From the NCBI GenBank assembly GCA_965223955.1, contig OZ245029.1, forward strand, positions 620,001-684,000: DNA of 64,000 bases, in the 5' to 3' direction. The notes below the pieces were generated by a model, which worked only from the letters and a program-made list of their open reading frames with translations, was not told the DNA's origin and searched no databases. The position numbers and the translations under genes were made by a program. This document shows positions 23,103-31,969 of this stretch, piece by piece (positions within the stretch are counted from its first letter, which is position 1; every line of letters starts with the position of its first letter). Source of the DNA: Bin75 sp965223955. Lineage in GTDB: Bacteria; Nitrospirota; Nitrospiria; Nitrospirales; UBA8639.

Positions 23103-25826
23103 ATGAGTGCAGTGTGGAACTGGCCCGGATCACGCTGGTGGCGTGTCGATTTCCATACGCACTCTCCAGCATCGTATGATTTCGGGAGCGACGAAGATCG
23201 GACGAACCCCGATTGGACCCGATGGGTGAAGATGGGTGGTGCGGCGGGCCTTAATGCCGCCGCGATCACCGATCACAATACAGCTGTAGGCATCTCCGAG
23301 TTGAAACAAGCTGCCAACGGCCTACAAGACGCTCCTGTTCTCTTCCCCGGAGTTGAGGTCACCGCTAGCGATGGCGTCCACCTCCTCTTGCTGATGGACC
23401 CGACTTGCACACAGCAGCACGTTGAAGAGTTCCTCGCCAAAGTGAATATTCCCGTCGATGAACGTGGGCGTGATAGTGCCCGATCTCCGTTCAGTGTCGA
23501 GCAGATTCTGGACGAGTGTGGGAATGATAGCGTGATCGTTGGTGCCCACGTCAACGGACCAGCCGGGCTGCTCCAGCACGGCGGTCAGCAACGGCTCGCA
23601 GTGCTGCGGCATCGGAACTTGGCCGCGGTCGAGGTGGATCCGGGCAAAGAAATTGACGAAAGCTGGCTTGCCGGAAGGCTCCCCGAGATCGGGCGAAAAA
23701 TCTCTCAGGTGTGGTCCTCCGATGGTCATAATCTTAACGAGTTGGGCCGGCGCTTCACCTGGGTGAAAATGACGCGCCCAAACCTGGAGGGGCTGCGCTT
23801 GGCGCTTCTTGATGGCCCTGCTTCCCTCAAGCCAGCTATCCGGGAGAATCCTGACAATCCGAATATCCACGCTTCTTTGGCTATCGAGAGCGTCACCGTT
23901 CACAAGGGCAAATTCATCGGCCGATCGTCCCCGACCACGATTGCGTTCAACCCCTGGCTGAATGCGATCATCGGCGGACGCGGCACCGGCAAATCCACAC
24001 TCATCGACTTCTTCCGCAAGACGCTCCGCCGGGAAGCGGAACTCGACGGTAGCGACCGAGGTGATGAAGGCTCGCTACGAAATCTTTTCGCGCGGCGCAT
24101 GCGCGTCCCCCCGTCGCGCCAGGAGGAAGGACTGCTGACGAATGAGACTCTCATCAAAGTCGTGTATCGCAAAGACAGTGAACGCTTCGTTCTCTCCTGG
24201 AGCCAGAACGGCTCGGCGCTTCCGATCGGTCGCTTGGATGGAGACCACCAAATTCCCGAAGAAGGCGATATCCGCGAGCGTTTCCCTGTGCGTATCTACA
24301 GCCAGAAACAGCTCTTTGCGCTTGCCCAAGATCCCGACGCTTTGCTCGCCGTCATCGACGATAGCCAAGCTGTCCGCGGAGCGGAATTGCGTCGCCAGAT
24401 CGAGCAGATAGGAGATCGCTACCTCTCTTTGCGTGCTCAGGCTCGTGCGGCGTCTACTCAGGCAAGCGAGTTGCCGGCCCGTAAAGCGTTGCTCGCGGAC
24501 GTTCGACGCAAGCTGGAAGTTCTCGAAAAAGGTGGACAGGCACAGGTACTCAACAAGCACCGGAAGCAACGTCAGCAGGACGACACTTGGCGGGCGATCC
24601 TGGAAGCGGCGTCACAAGCGGTGGAGGCTGTGGGACACAGTTCACAAGAACTTTCGGTCGCCGATCTTGACTCCGGTGCCGCGGTTGAGGATTCCTCGGC
24701 CCTAGCGAGCCTCAGGCGTGCCCACGAAGCCCTGAGGCGGTCGGTCGAAGACCTTCGACAGGATGTGGGCGAGAAGGTCCAGAACGCACGTCGAAGTATC
24801 GGAGAAATAGAGAGGAGAACGGATGTCGGCCAATGGCGTGCGGCAGTGGACGCCGGAAGGCGCGAATTTGAGGAAGCATCAGCGCAACTAGCCAAAGCAG
24901 GTATTTCCGATCCAAACGAGTACGGCAATCTGCTGGAACAGTCTGCGCGGCTCGGGCGAGAAATCGATGCAATGGAAAAAGGGCGAGAGAAAGCGGAGGC
25001 ACTGGACAGAGAGGCCGCAGAGATTCTTGCCCAATACCGCAAGCAGCGCCATGAACTAAGCATAAGACGCAAGAGCTTTGCGGCTGAGACGTCAAGCGAA
25101 AGTATCCGCGTTGAAGTAGATGAATATGCGAACTGCAAGAATTTCCTTGACGCGGTGAGCGAGATTCTCGCCCTCGGGCGCTTCGAGGGCGACCGTGAGG
25201 CACTCGGGAAGAGGATTCAGCCTGAAGAGGCGCCATGGAACTCAAAGAAACTTGATCATGTGATTGCAAAGATACGCCAGTTTATTTCGGGAGCGGGGCC
25301 TCTCTGGCCGGTGAAGGATCACCGCTTCGAGACTGCACTGAAAAAAGTACAGCCCGAGAGGCTTGATCGACTGGCTCTGTACCTTCCGGAAGACGCTGTT
25401 AAAGTGAGTTTCAAAGACCGTTCAGCCAGTGACTGGAATCCTCTCACTCAAGGGTCTCCAGGGCAGCAGACCGCTGCGCTCCTGGCATTCGTTCTTGGAT
25501 ATGGTTCCGAGCCGATCATCCTGGACCAGCCTGAGGACGACTTGGATAACACTCTCATCTACGAACTATTGGTCAACCAGCTTAGGGAAACAAAGACCAA
25601 GCGTCAGGTGATTGTCGTCACCCATAATCCAAATATCGTCGTCCACGGTGACGCCGAATGCGTACTCTCGCTCGAAGCCGTCGCGAGTCAGAGTCGCATC
25701 GCCTGTCAAGGCGGCCTTCAGGAACAAAAGGTTCGAGACGAAATTTGTCGCGTAATGGAGGGCGGCCGTGAGGCATTCAAGAGTCGCTACCAGCGTATCA
25801 TGTCACCGGAGAGACCGGGAGCATGA
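23103..25826 (+). CDS. PHP domain-SMC-like ATPase (TrlF-type)
   Basis: 907 residues. The N-terminal PHP phosphoesterase domain (1-~230) keeps its metal ligands: VDFHTHSPASYD, AAITDHN, PGVEVTA, GAHVNG and SSDGHN. From ~275 there is an ABC/SMC-type ATPase: Walker A IIGGRGTGKSTL (~291-299), a long coiled coil (~430-690), signature SPGQQTAALL (~785), Walker B PIILDQPEDDLDN (~805) and the switch His in VVTHNPNI. I recall this arrangement being called TrlF-family. It probably couples ATP-driven DNA or RNA sensing to a nuclease or phosphatase. Its stop overlaps the next start by 4 bp. Role in defence is inference. Confidence 0.8.
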   Translation: MSAVWNWPGSRWWRVDFHTHSPASYDFGSDEDRTNPDWTRWVKMGGAAGLNAAAITDHNTAVGISELKQAANGLQDAPVLFPGVEVTASDGVHLLLLMDPTCTQQHVEEFLAKVNIPVDERGRDSARSPFSVEQILDECGNDSVIVGAHVNGPAGLLQHGGQQRLAVLRHRNLAAVEVDPGKEIDESWLAGRLPEIGRKISQVWSSDGHNLNELGRRFTWVKMTRPNLEGLRLALLDGPASLKPAIRENPDNPNIHASLAIESVTVHKGKFIGRSSPTTIAFNPWLNAIIGGRGTGKSTLIDFFRKTLRREAELDGSDRGDEGSLRNLFARRMRVPPSRQEEGLLTNETLIKVVYRKDSERFVLSWSQNGSALPIGRLDGDHQIPEEGDIRERFPVRIYSQKQLFALAQDPDALLAVIDDSQAVRGAELRRQIEQIGDRYLSLRAQARAASTQASELPARKALLADVRRKLEVLEKGGQAQVLNKHRKQRQQDDTWRAILEAASQAVEAVGHSSQELSVADLDSGAAVEDSSALASLRRAHEALRRSVEDLRQDVGEKVQNARRSIGEIERRTDVGQWRAAVDAGRREFEEASAQLAKAGISDPNEYGNLLEQSARLGREIDAMEKGREKAEALDREAAEILAQYRKQRHELSIRRKSFAAETSSESIRVEVDEYANCKNFLDAVSEILALGRFEGDREALGKRIQPEEAPWNSKKLDHVIAKIRQFISGAGPLWPVKDHRFETALKKVQPERLDRLALYLPEDAVKVSFKDRSASDWNPLTQGSPGQQTAALLAFVLGYGSEPIILDQPEDDLDNTLIYELLVNQLRETKTKRQVIVVTHNPNIVVHGDAECVLSLEAVASQSRIACQGGLQEQKVRDEICRVMEGGREAFKSRYQRIMSPERPGA

Positions 25827-27097
25827 CGGACCACGATGAATTGGCCCGCCGCATCCGCCTAGGCGAAGATTCGGCTCTGGAACTCAAGCAGGTTCTTCTG
25901 GCCGGAGATAGAGTTACAGAACGAAAGGAAGAGAGAAACAGGGTCGCTAACGAACTGGCCGGTATGGCCAACGGCAGAGGGGGAACGATGGTGTTCGGCG
26001 TCGACGACAAGAGCCATGAAATCCTGGGGATACCAGTCGACGGGCTGGATGCGGTCGAAGGGTGGGTTCGGGAAATCTGCAACGACTCCGTGAAGCCTCC
26101 GCTCGACGCGGTGATCCGAAAGGTCGAACTGCCTGGCACCGATGGTAGCCTCGTTGCGGTGCTTCACGTCGAAATCGTGCGCAGCCTGTTTGTTCACAAG
26201 AGTCTAGGTGGTTATTTCCGAAGGATCGGCAGTTCGAATCGCGAGATGTCTCCAGAAGTACTCGCCCGGCTGTTCCAAGAGCGCAGCCAGAGCCGCGTCA
26301 TTCGGTTCGACGAGTCGCCGGTACCTGGCACTTCACCGGAAAACCTGGATGAAGAATTGGCTCGCCGGTTCTTGCGGGAGGATGGTGCCCTGACCGAGAA
26401 CGTGCTACGCAAACTTCGGATCGTTGCTAACGACGAAGACGGCACCGCGCGGATCACGATCGCCGGTGTGCTGTTGTGCACCCGGGAACCGGGACAGTGG
26501 CTGCCACATGCACAGATTCAGGCGGTGAGCTACGTGGGCGAGCGGCAAGACATCAATTACCAGAGCGATGCTCGAGACTTTGGCGGACCGCTTGATGACC
26601 AAGTTTTTGAGGCGTTGCACTTTGTGCGCCGGAATATGCGTGTGGCAGCTACGAAAACGATGACTCGTGTGGAGCGCCCTCAATTCAGCGAGCGAGCAGT
26701 ATTTGAGGCGCTCGTCAATGCGGTCGCCCACCGTGACTACTCGATGGCAGGTGCACGAGTGCGTCTGCACATGTTCGGGAACCGTATTGAGCTTTGCGTT
26801 CCCGGCGACCTCGCGAACACGCTCACACCGGACAGCATGGACTTGCGGCAGTACAGCCGGAACGAACTGATCGTCTCGCTCCTGACGCGATGTCGCGTAA
26901 GAGTTGAAGAGGATCGTTTCAATAGATCGCACATGATGGAACGACGTGGGGACGGAGTACCGATCATTCTCAACGACAGCCGTGAGTTGTCTGGACGAAC
27001 CCCTGAGTACAGCGTGCTTGATGACAGCGAGTTACGCCTGGTGATCTGGGGAGCCGGCAGTGAACCTGAGCAAGACGTCAACAAGGAAGCCGAATGA
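25823..27097 (+). CDS. AlbA_2/Schlafen-like domain protein with GHKL-type ATPase region
   Basis: 424 residues. The N-terminal AlbA_2 (divergent AAA-4, Schlafen-like) domain is shown by ESALELKQ-type start (DSALELKQVLL), VANELAGMANGRGGTMVFGV and the following IVRSLFVHKSLGGYFRRIGS. The second half has a C-terminal ATP-binding region of the kind paired with AlbA_2: FEALVNAVAHRDYSMAGARV then IELCVPGDL and RRGDGVPII. Such proteins occur as regulators and in phage-defence loci. The ATG overlaps the stop of the PHP-ATPase gene (ATGA), so the two are translationally coupled and probably work together. Confidence 0.8.
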   Translation: MTDHDELARRIRLGEDSALELKQVLLAGDRVTERKEERNRVANELAGMANGRGGTMVFGVDDKSHEILGIPVDGLDAVEGWVREICNDSVKPPLDAVIRKVELPGTDGSLVAVLHVEIVRSLFVHKSLGGYFRRIGSSNREMSPEVLARLFQERSQSRVIRFDESPVPGTSPENLDEELARRFLREDGALTENVLRKLRIVANDEDGTARITIAGVLLCTREPGQWLPHAQIQAVSYVGERQDINYQSDARDFGGPLDDQVFEALHFVRRNMRVAATKTMTRVERPQFSERAVFEALVNAVAHRDYSMAGARVRLHMFGNRIELCVPGDLANTLTPDSMDLRQYSRNELIVSLLTRCRVRVEEDRFNRSHMMERRGDGVPIILNDSRELSGRTPEYSVLDDSELRLVIWGAGSEPEQDVNKEAE

Positions 27098-27276
27098 GGC
27101 AAAGCAGGACAATGGCGGTGACAAAACCACGAACAAGTCGACAAGTTGCTTGATCTGCTGAGTGCTTGATGAGGCCATTCATCGATCATGAAGTGTAGGC
27201 AGCGAATTTTGATGACTTAACCCCGTGGGTCTCTCATACCCGCCTTACCGGCTTTTTCTCATAGTAGCACGTTGTT

Positions 27277-27564
27277 CTAAAACGCCTTGGTGGGGTCTTG
27301 TCGGCCCAACACCCGTACGATTTCCACGCTCTCCTGGTCAATCCTGTAGTAAATAGAATGGACACCGCATATGCTACGTCTGTACCCTTTGCGGACGTGC
27401 TCGACCAGTGGGTAAAGCTCCGGCTGTTCTGCCAGCTTGTCAAAATGCTGTTTTAGCTTGTTGTAGTACTGGCGGGATCGTTCAACCCCGAATTGTTCAA
27501 TGCCATACGATGCGATGTTCAGCAGGTCATGTTCAGCTTTTTGAGTCAGCCGATACTTAGGCAT
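27277..27564 (-). CDS. ParE-family toxin
   Basis: 95 residues from the ATG at 27564: MPKYRLTQKAEHDLLNIASY, GIEQFGVERSRQYYNKLKQH, then YPLVEHVRKGYRRSICGVHS and YYRIDQESVEIVRVLGRQDP. This is the RelE/ParE fold; ParE toxins poison gyrase. The start overlaps the ParD stop by 8 bp. The full family length is present, so it is probably active. Confidence 0.9.
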   Translation of the reverse strand: MPKYRLTQKAEHDLLNIASYGIEQFGVERSRQYYNKLKQHFDKLAEQPELYPLVEHVRKGYRRSICGVHSIYYRIDQESVEIVRVLGRQDPTKAF

Positions 27565-27811
27565 TTTGGGATCTATGGCGTTGCTGCGCTTCTTCCCAAA
27601 TTTCGTCAACGGTCTTATGACTGACGCCACTTTGTTCACCGTCAATGAGTGCGGCACGGATATCCGTAATTTCAGTGTCGCGCCTGATACGGTCGCGAAT
27701 CAGGTCGCGAAATACTTCGCTTTCGTTACCGTAGTTTCCGGTTTCAATCTGCGCCTTGATCCAGCCGGCTTGCTGGTCTGTTACTGATATGCTTTTTTTA
27801 ACCATTCCCAT
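27557..27811 (-). CDS. ParD-family antitoxin
   Basis: 84 residues, VKKSISVTDQQAGWIKAQIE, NYGNESEVFRDLIRDRIRRD: ribbon-helix-helix DNA-binding domain and a C-terminal toxin-wrapping helix. GGAGA lies seven bases before the start. ParD binds ParE and represses the operon. Order and overlap with the toxin are typical. Confidence 0.9.
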   Translation of the reverse strand: MGMVKKSISVTDQQAGWIKAQIETGNYGNESEVFRDLIRDRIRRDTEITDIRAALIDGEQSGVSHKTVDEIWEEAQQRHRSQNA

Positions 27812-27832
27812 GATCTGTTCTCCAAAGGGCAG

Positions 27833-28297
27833 CTATTTTGGATTTTGCGCAGACGAAAGCGCCTTGGCAACGACTCTTGCGAGCGAATCTCGTAATTCGT
27901 CGTCATTGACGGATCGCGTATATTCAAGGGCAGTCATACGTGCGGCGGGGGAAATAGGGACTTGGTCGGCGTGCACGTCGGAGTCGTCCTCGCGGGATTC
28001 CGGTATTTCACCAATCCAGAAAATAATATCTTCTAAGTGGAGGTCCTCCATCCGCGCTTGAATGTTCTCCATTAACGTGGTTTTGAGATACATGAGCTGG
28101 TGAAGCCACACGGAATTGTCCACGGCTACGTGCAGCTTTCGAAATTTGATTCTGGCAGGCCAGGTATGGGAAGCCACGACTTCGCCCACGAGCGCTTTCC
28201 ACTGCTTTTGGAGACGATACTCGTAGAGGCGTCCCGCAAACCCATGGCTTTGAGAAATGTCCCTGATGAGTGATCGGGAGGAGGAAAAGGCGTGCAT
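27833..28297 (-). CDS. dciA: DciA/DUF721 family helicase operator
   Basis: 154 residues. The DUF721 core is seen as LQKQWKALVGEVVASHTWPA, then RKLHVAVDNSVWLHQLMYLK and a C-terminal extension. DciA is the ancestral loader or operator of the DnaB replicative helicase in bacteria without DnaC. Location within 15 kb of dnaA fits that role. It is followed by parDE on the same strand, which may have inserted behind it. The C-terminal third is poorly conserved in the family. Confidence 0.8.
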   Translation of the reverse strand: MHAFSSSRSLIRDISQSHGFAGRLYEYRLQKQWKALVGEVVASHTWPARIKFRKLHVAVDNSVWLHQLMYLKTTLMENIQARMEDLHLEDIIFWIGEIPESREDDSDVHADQVPISPAARMTALEYTRSVNDDELRDSLARVVAKALSSAQNPK

Positions 28298-28330
28298 GGC
28301 ATGGTATTCTAGGCTTTAAAAAGAGTAGGG

Positions 28331-29377
28331 TCAATTGACTGTATGGGTCCACCACATTTGGCACTCGGGTTGATGGTGAAGGAGGAATTGTACCGGAGAT
28401 TGGCGGCCAAGGCTATGGTGGGGTAAGACGGTGTTATACGCGATCAACCAGTCGGCCAATTGTTGGTTGAACAGGGCCACGTCGTCGAACAGCAAGTCCT
28501 CATGATAGTCCACGAACTGTTCCTGAATGGTCCGGTTGAACCGTTCTACATGGGCATTCATTTTCGGGGAACGGGGATAGGTCCACCAGTGCGTGATGCC
28601 GCGCGCCTCCAACCGCTGCTGGAAGTGGCCCAGGAATTCCGAGCCGTTGTCGGAGAGCACGACCCGCGGGGGGCGTGGCAGCACCTGGCACAAGGCCTCC
28701 AGCGCGCGGGTCGCCTGGCGGCTGGACGCGGGGGGCGTGGCCACGGCGACCGCGAAGCGCGAGTGGGGATCGAGAAAGGGGAACAAGTAGCGGCGGAGGC
28801 CCGCCTGGAGCCGGACGACGGTATCACAGGCGAACACCTCGAGGGGCGGGGCGGAGTGGCCGCGGGGTTTCCGCGCTTTGCGCGGCCGCACGACGGGTTT
28901 AGGCTGGCCCCGCGCCGTCAAGCGGACGGGGGCGTGCCGCATCTTGTCGGGCGCACGGGCGATCAGGCGCCCAATGGTGGAGACACTGGGCAGGGCGAGG
29001 CCGTGGGCCTCACACCACGGGGCCAGCAGGACGTGGAGTTTGGCCTTCCCGAGGTTAGGGAAGGTGGTGCGCAGACGCCGGATCTCCTGGTTCAGTGCGG
29101 GCGGGCTGTGGGGCTGGCGCCGTCGGTGGGGGGCACGGGAGCGGGCGGCCAAGGCGGCGGGCTGACCGCCGGCCTGGGTTAACGTGTGTTTCCAGCGCGC
29201 GAGCGTCCGGCGGCTGACCGCATAGGCATCCTGGGTCGCCGCCGGGCCATGGGTGGCCCAGAACGTCAGAATCTTGAGTCGGTGGTGAGCTTCGTTGGGT
29301 ATCATGTCCCAACGATAGCCCAGATTGGCTACTCGATAGAACCCCCGGATCCGGTAGCCGAGATGGTGGATGTGCAT
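28331..29377 (-). CDS. IS481-like transposase (DDE integrase core)
   Basis: 348 residues from the ATG at 29377, with AGGAGGAG five bases upstream. An N-terminal helix-turn-helix (ILTFWATHGPAATQDAYAVS, RRTLARWKHT) is followed by a retroviral-type integrase core with all three acidic residues: the Asp in VFACDTVV, SDNGSEFLGHF, and the Glu in HVERFNRTIQEQF. The coding frame runs off the left end of the element: the final Val-Asn codons and the TGA at 28331 come from flanking and duplicated target DNA. The element ends are intact, so it may still be mobile. Confidence 0.92.
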   Translation of the reverse strand: MHIHHLGYRIRGFYRVANLGYRWDMIPNEAHHRLKILTFWATHGPAATQDAYAVSRRTLARWKHTLTQAGGQPAALAARSRAPHRRRQPHSPPALNQEIRRLRTTFPNLGKAKLHVLLAPWCEAHGLALPSVSTIGRLIARAPDKMRHAPVRLTARGQPKPVVRPRKARKPRGHSAPPLEVFACDTVVRLQAGLRRYLFPFLDPHSRFAVAVATPPASSRQATRALEALCQVLPRPPRVVLSDNGSEFLGHFQQRLEARGITHWWTYPRSPKMNAHVERFNRTIQEQFVDYHEDLLFDDVALFNQQLADWLIAYNTVLPHHSLGRQSPVQFLLHHQPECQMWWTHTVN

Positions 29378-29426
29378 GGTGACTCCTCCTGGGTCAAGGA
29401 GTGCCATATGTTTCTGAACCTATACA
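28340..29426. mobile_element. Complete IS481-like insertion sequence
   Basis: 1087 bp. Imperfect terminal inverted repeats of about 27 bp: TGTATGGGTCCACCACATTT on the left and TGTATAGGTTCAGAAACATA on the right (complement), both continuing to GGCACTC. A 5-bp direct repeat TTGAC flanks it at 28335-28339 and 29427-29431, proving a clean insertion event. It landed between dciA and smpB. Confidence 0.9.
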
Positions 29427-29455
29427 TTGACGACGGGCCGGCGAAACTCCGTGCT

Positions 29456-29508
29456 CCATGGACGGTTGGCTCTACCCCACCTGGCCTCCCCTTACAAAGG
29501 GGAGGGAC
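29456..29508. repeat. Dispersed repeat (GGACGGTTGGCTCTACCCCA family)
   Basis: TGGACGGTTGGCTCTACCCC then ACCTG and CCTCCCCTTACAAAGGGGAG, the last part a hairpin. A near-identical copy lies at 38036-38082. In both places it is followed 50-90 bp later by the CAACGAATGA repeat. Confidence 0.8.
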
Positions 29509-29554
29509 CGAGAACAGAAAGCCCGCGCAAGGTCGGCCTCTATTCTCTGGCATT

Positions 29555-29583
29555 CTGGCAACGAATGAGTGAACATTTACAGT
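29555..29583 (+). repeat. CAACGAATGA..TGAACATTTACA repeat, copy 1
   Basis: GGCAACGAATGAGTGAACAT then TTACAG. One of seven copies of a ~29-bp unit in this window. It lies 31 bp before smpB, inside its leader. Confidence 0.7.
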
Positions 29584-29613
29584 CCTCTTTCTCAATAAAG
29601 ACGGTAGAACCTC

Positions 29614-30090
29614 ATGTCTCAGGATCCAACGACAAAACTGATCGGGAGCAATCGCAAGGCGTTTCACGACTATGCGATTGAAGAAAAAATCGAGGCGGGC
29701 CTGATCCTGCAAGGAACCGAAGTGAAGTCGCTCCGGGAAGGCCGGGTCAATTTGCGTGAAGCCTATGCCACGGTGGCTGAGGGGAAAGCGGTTCTGCATA
29801 ACTGTCACATCGGCGAATACAGTCATGGGAACATCATGAATCATGAACCCTTGCGGCCACGAGGGCTCTTGTTGCATAAAAAAGAAATCCGGACATTAAC
29901 GGGGCAAGTTCAGCAAAAAGGCCTGACGTTGGTGCCGCTCCGCATGTATTTTAATCAGCGCGGGGTTGTGAAAGTCGAATTGGGGCTCGCGCGTGGGAAA
30001 AAGCACTATGACCGGCGGGAGACCGTGAAAAAACGCGAGGCCGGTCGTGAAATGGAACGAGCCATGAAACGGGAATCAAGGAAACCGTGA
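29614..30090 (+). CDS. smpB: SsrA-binding protein SmpB
   Basis: Binds tmRNA and brings it to stalled ribosomes for trans-translation. 158 residues. Key regions: NRKAFHDYAIEEKIEAGLIL, GTEVKSLREGRVNLREAY, the ARGKKHYDRRETVKKREA basic tail. Length and motifs match the family throughout. Followed by engB after 28 bp. Confidence 0.97.
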   Translation: MSQDPTTKLIGSNRKAFHDYAIEEKIEAGLILQGTEVKSLREGRVNLREAYATVAEGKAVLHNCHIGEYSHGNIMNHEPLRPRGLLLHKKEIRTLTGQVQQKGLTLVPLRMYFNQRGVVKVELGLARGKKHYDRRETVKKREAGREMERAMKRESRKP

Positions 30091-30118
30091 CTCCTGTTTC
30101 GTCATCGTTATTCTCAAC

Positions 30119-30736
30119 ATGAAGATTCTGTCAGCGGATTTTGTGAAGAGTTGCATGAAGCCGGATCACTATCCTGGTGAGCGTCTTCCCGAGGTGGCCT
30201 TCGTGGGGCGCTCCAACGTGGGCAAATCGTCGGCGATTAATTCCTTGTTGAATCGCAAGGCTATCGCCAAGGTCAGTACGACTCCGGGAAAAACGCAAAT
30301 GCTCAATTTTTTTCGTGTGGTCACGAGCGACAAGGCGTTACCCAACATTTTTTTCGTCGATTTGCCCGGCTACGGCTATGCCAAAGCCTCCAAGTCGGTT
30401 CGTGAACAATGGGGTCCGATGATCGAGCGCTATTTGACGCAACGGGCTCAATTATGTGCCGTGGTCCAATTGGTCGATGCACGAGGGGTCGAAGCTCATG
30501 ACGTGACCACGCTTGAATGGCTGACCCATCTCGGGTATCGCCCCATCGTCGTGGTGACGAAGATCGACAAACTGTCTCGTGGCCGGCGCCGGCCGTGCCT
30601 GTTGCAGGTTTGTCAGACCCTGGGAGTGGAAAATCACGAAGAGGTGCTGGGGTACTCCTCAAAGACGAACGAGGGCCGCCAGGAACTCTGGAACGCATTG
30701 AGAGACCATTATGAATCGTGGAAAAATCCCGGCTGA
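30119..30736 (+). CDS. engB: Ribosome biogenesis GTP-binding protein EngB (YsxC/YihA)
   Basis: TRAFAC GTPase needed for 50S assembly. 205 residues. G1 VGRSNVGKSSAINSLL, G2 STTPGKTQ, G3 DLPGYGYAKAS and G4 VVTKIDKLSRG are present, the standard EngB set. The stop overlaps the next gene (lipoprotein) by 26 bp, suggesting coupled translation. Confidence 0.96.
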   Translation: MKILSADFVKSCMKPDHYPGERLPEVAFVGRSNVGKSSAINSLLNRKAIAKVSTTPGKTQMLNFFRVVTSDKALPNIFFVDLPGYGYAKASKSVREQWGPMIERYLTQRAQLCAVVQLVDARGVEAHDVTTLEWLTHLGYRPIVVVTKIDKLSRGRRRPCLLQVCQTLGVENHEEVLGYSSKTNEGRQELWNALRDHYESWKNPG

Positions 30737-31568
30737 AAGCGGAGTCACGTTGAGACATGCAGGATGCTGGGGGTTGCAGTTTGGAATCGCCGTTGCGCTC
30801 GTGTTGTTGACCGCCTGTCAGCCACAGGGTCAAAACGGTGATGAACGCGCCGCTGCCGCCCAACGCGGGCCGGTGGTGGATCGACAAGCGGTCGGGACGC
30901 TTGATCGCCTGACAGGGGAATATCGTGGAACGTCCCAAGGAGACGCGTTTGTCGTCTGGGTTGATGCGTTACCCGCAGTCGAGGCGGGCCAACAGGCTGC
31001 CCTGCTTATTTTTAGAGAGCAGGACAGGCCGCGTTTGGAGACCTACATGAAACGGATCGTCGACGATCCCGCCAGCTATTACCGCAAGATCTGCGAAGGG
31101 GCCGAGTTTACCGAATATGGGTATCACTTCCCTGACTTTTATAAGGTTTGGAATACGCAGGGTGGGCTGATTTTATTGCAGGACGGTTTTCGAGGCGGTC
31201 GCTTGTCTCCCGATTGGGAGGAGATCGAAGGTCGGGATTCCCCCGCTCATCTCCGCAATGAGGAGTATATTGTTTGGCGTGAGCGGGAATACGCGATCAG
31301 GAGAATCCGCCGTTCCGCCAGGACAGGGGCCTTGGCAAGCGTGCAGTTGACTCAAACCGGCTTCATTCAGAATTTCTTCGATAATCCGATGATCAGCGTG
31401 ACGCGAGTGGAGAACGCCCGGTCGGCATTCAAGTTGCTGGGATCGTATCTGGACAGTAAATTTAATGCCCAGCAGGAACTGGGCCGGCGTGGTACGACCT
31501 TGCCTTCCCATCTTCCGGAGGCCTGTAAACCCCTCATGTCAAATGACTCGATTTCGCATCCTGAGTGA
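30711..31568 (+). CDS. Putative lipoprotein
   Basis: 285 residues with a signal peptide ending in the lipobox LLTAC (Cys around residue 36), so probably lipid-anchored in the envelope. The mature part contains charged, mixed alpha/beta sequence (AEFTEYGYHFPDFYKVW, YIVWREREYAIRRIRR) that I do not recognise as a named family. The start overlaps engB. The first ~20 residues before the hydrophobic stretch are long for a signal peptide, so a later start is possible. Confidence 0.7.
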   Translation: MNRGKIPAESGVTLRHAGCWGLQFGIAVALVLLTACQPQGQNGDERAAAAQRGPVVDRQAVGTLDRLTGEYRGTSQGDAFVVWVDALPAVEAGQQAALLIFREQDRPRLETYMKRIVDDPASYYRKICEGAEFTEYGYHFPDFYKVWNTQGGLILLQDGFRGGRLSPDWEEIEGRDSPAHLRNEEYIVWREREYAIRRIRRSARTGALASVQLTQTGFIQNFFDNPMISVTRVENARSAFKLLGSYLDSKFNAQQELGRRGTTLPSHLPEACKPLMSNDSISHPE

Positions 31569-31570
31569 TA

Positions 31571-31665
31571 CAATAGTATGCCAAAATGCCCCAAAAGTAG
31601 ACCAAAAGTACTCTAAAGTGCGCCAAAAGTATGCTAATTGTACACCAAAAAGCACCAAAACTGCG
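31571..31665. repeat. Helically phased A-tract array
   Basis: Immediately after the lipoprotein stop, a short motif close to CCAAAAGTA recurs at 31571, 31581, 31591, 31602, 31613, 31623, 31634, 31645 and 31655. Spacing alternates 10 and 11 bp, averaging about 10.5, one helical turn. Some units are degenerate (CAATAGTA, CTAAAGTG, CTAATTG). Such phased A-tracts give intrinsic DNA curvature. Confidence 0.75.
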
Positions 31666-31685
31666 CCTCATCTGTCATCCCTGTA

Positions 31686-31969
31686 TGTGTTCAGTCATTC
31701 GTTGACAATTTCTGCCCCGTCTTTCCCCTCCTTTGTAAGACAACCCCCTCAATCCCCCTTATCAGGGGGACGGCTTAGAGCCCCCCTGATAAGGGGGGCC
31801 AGGGGGGTTCATCGCTGACGACACCCCCCCCGACCGACCGCGTCGCCAGAGACGAAGCCACGAGAAGAAGAGGCGCAGGCAGTCCTCAGGAACAAGCTGG
31901 CCCTTCTTTCCGAGTTCCCCTCTTGGAGTCACCCTTCATGCTGTCAACGAATGACTGAACATTGACAAT
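31686..31969. repeat. Possible MITE-like element bounded by inverted CAACGAATGA repeats
   Basis: Left end TGTTCAGTCATTCGTTGACA (31688-31707), right end CTGTCAACGAATGACTGAAC with ATTGACAAT (31941-31969), in inverted orientation. The interior holds CCCCCTTATCAGGGGG and CCCCCCTGATAAGGGGGG hairpins and no gene. A similar bounded block lies at 38717-38927. It may be a non-autonomous mobile element or a compound of independent repeats. Confidence 0.55.
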
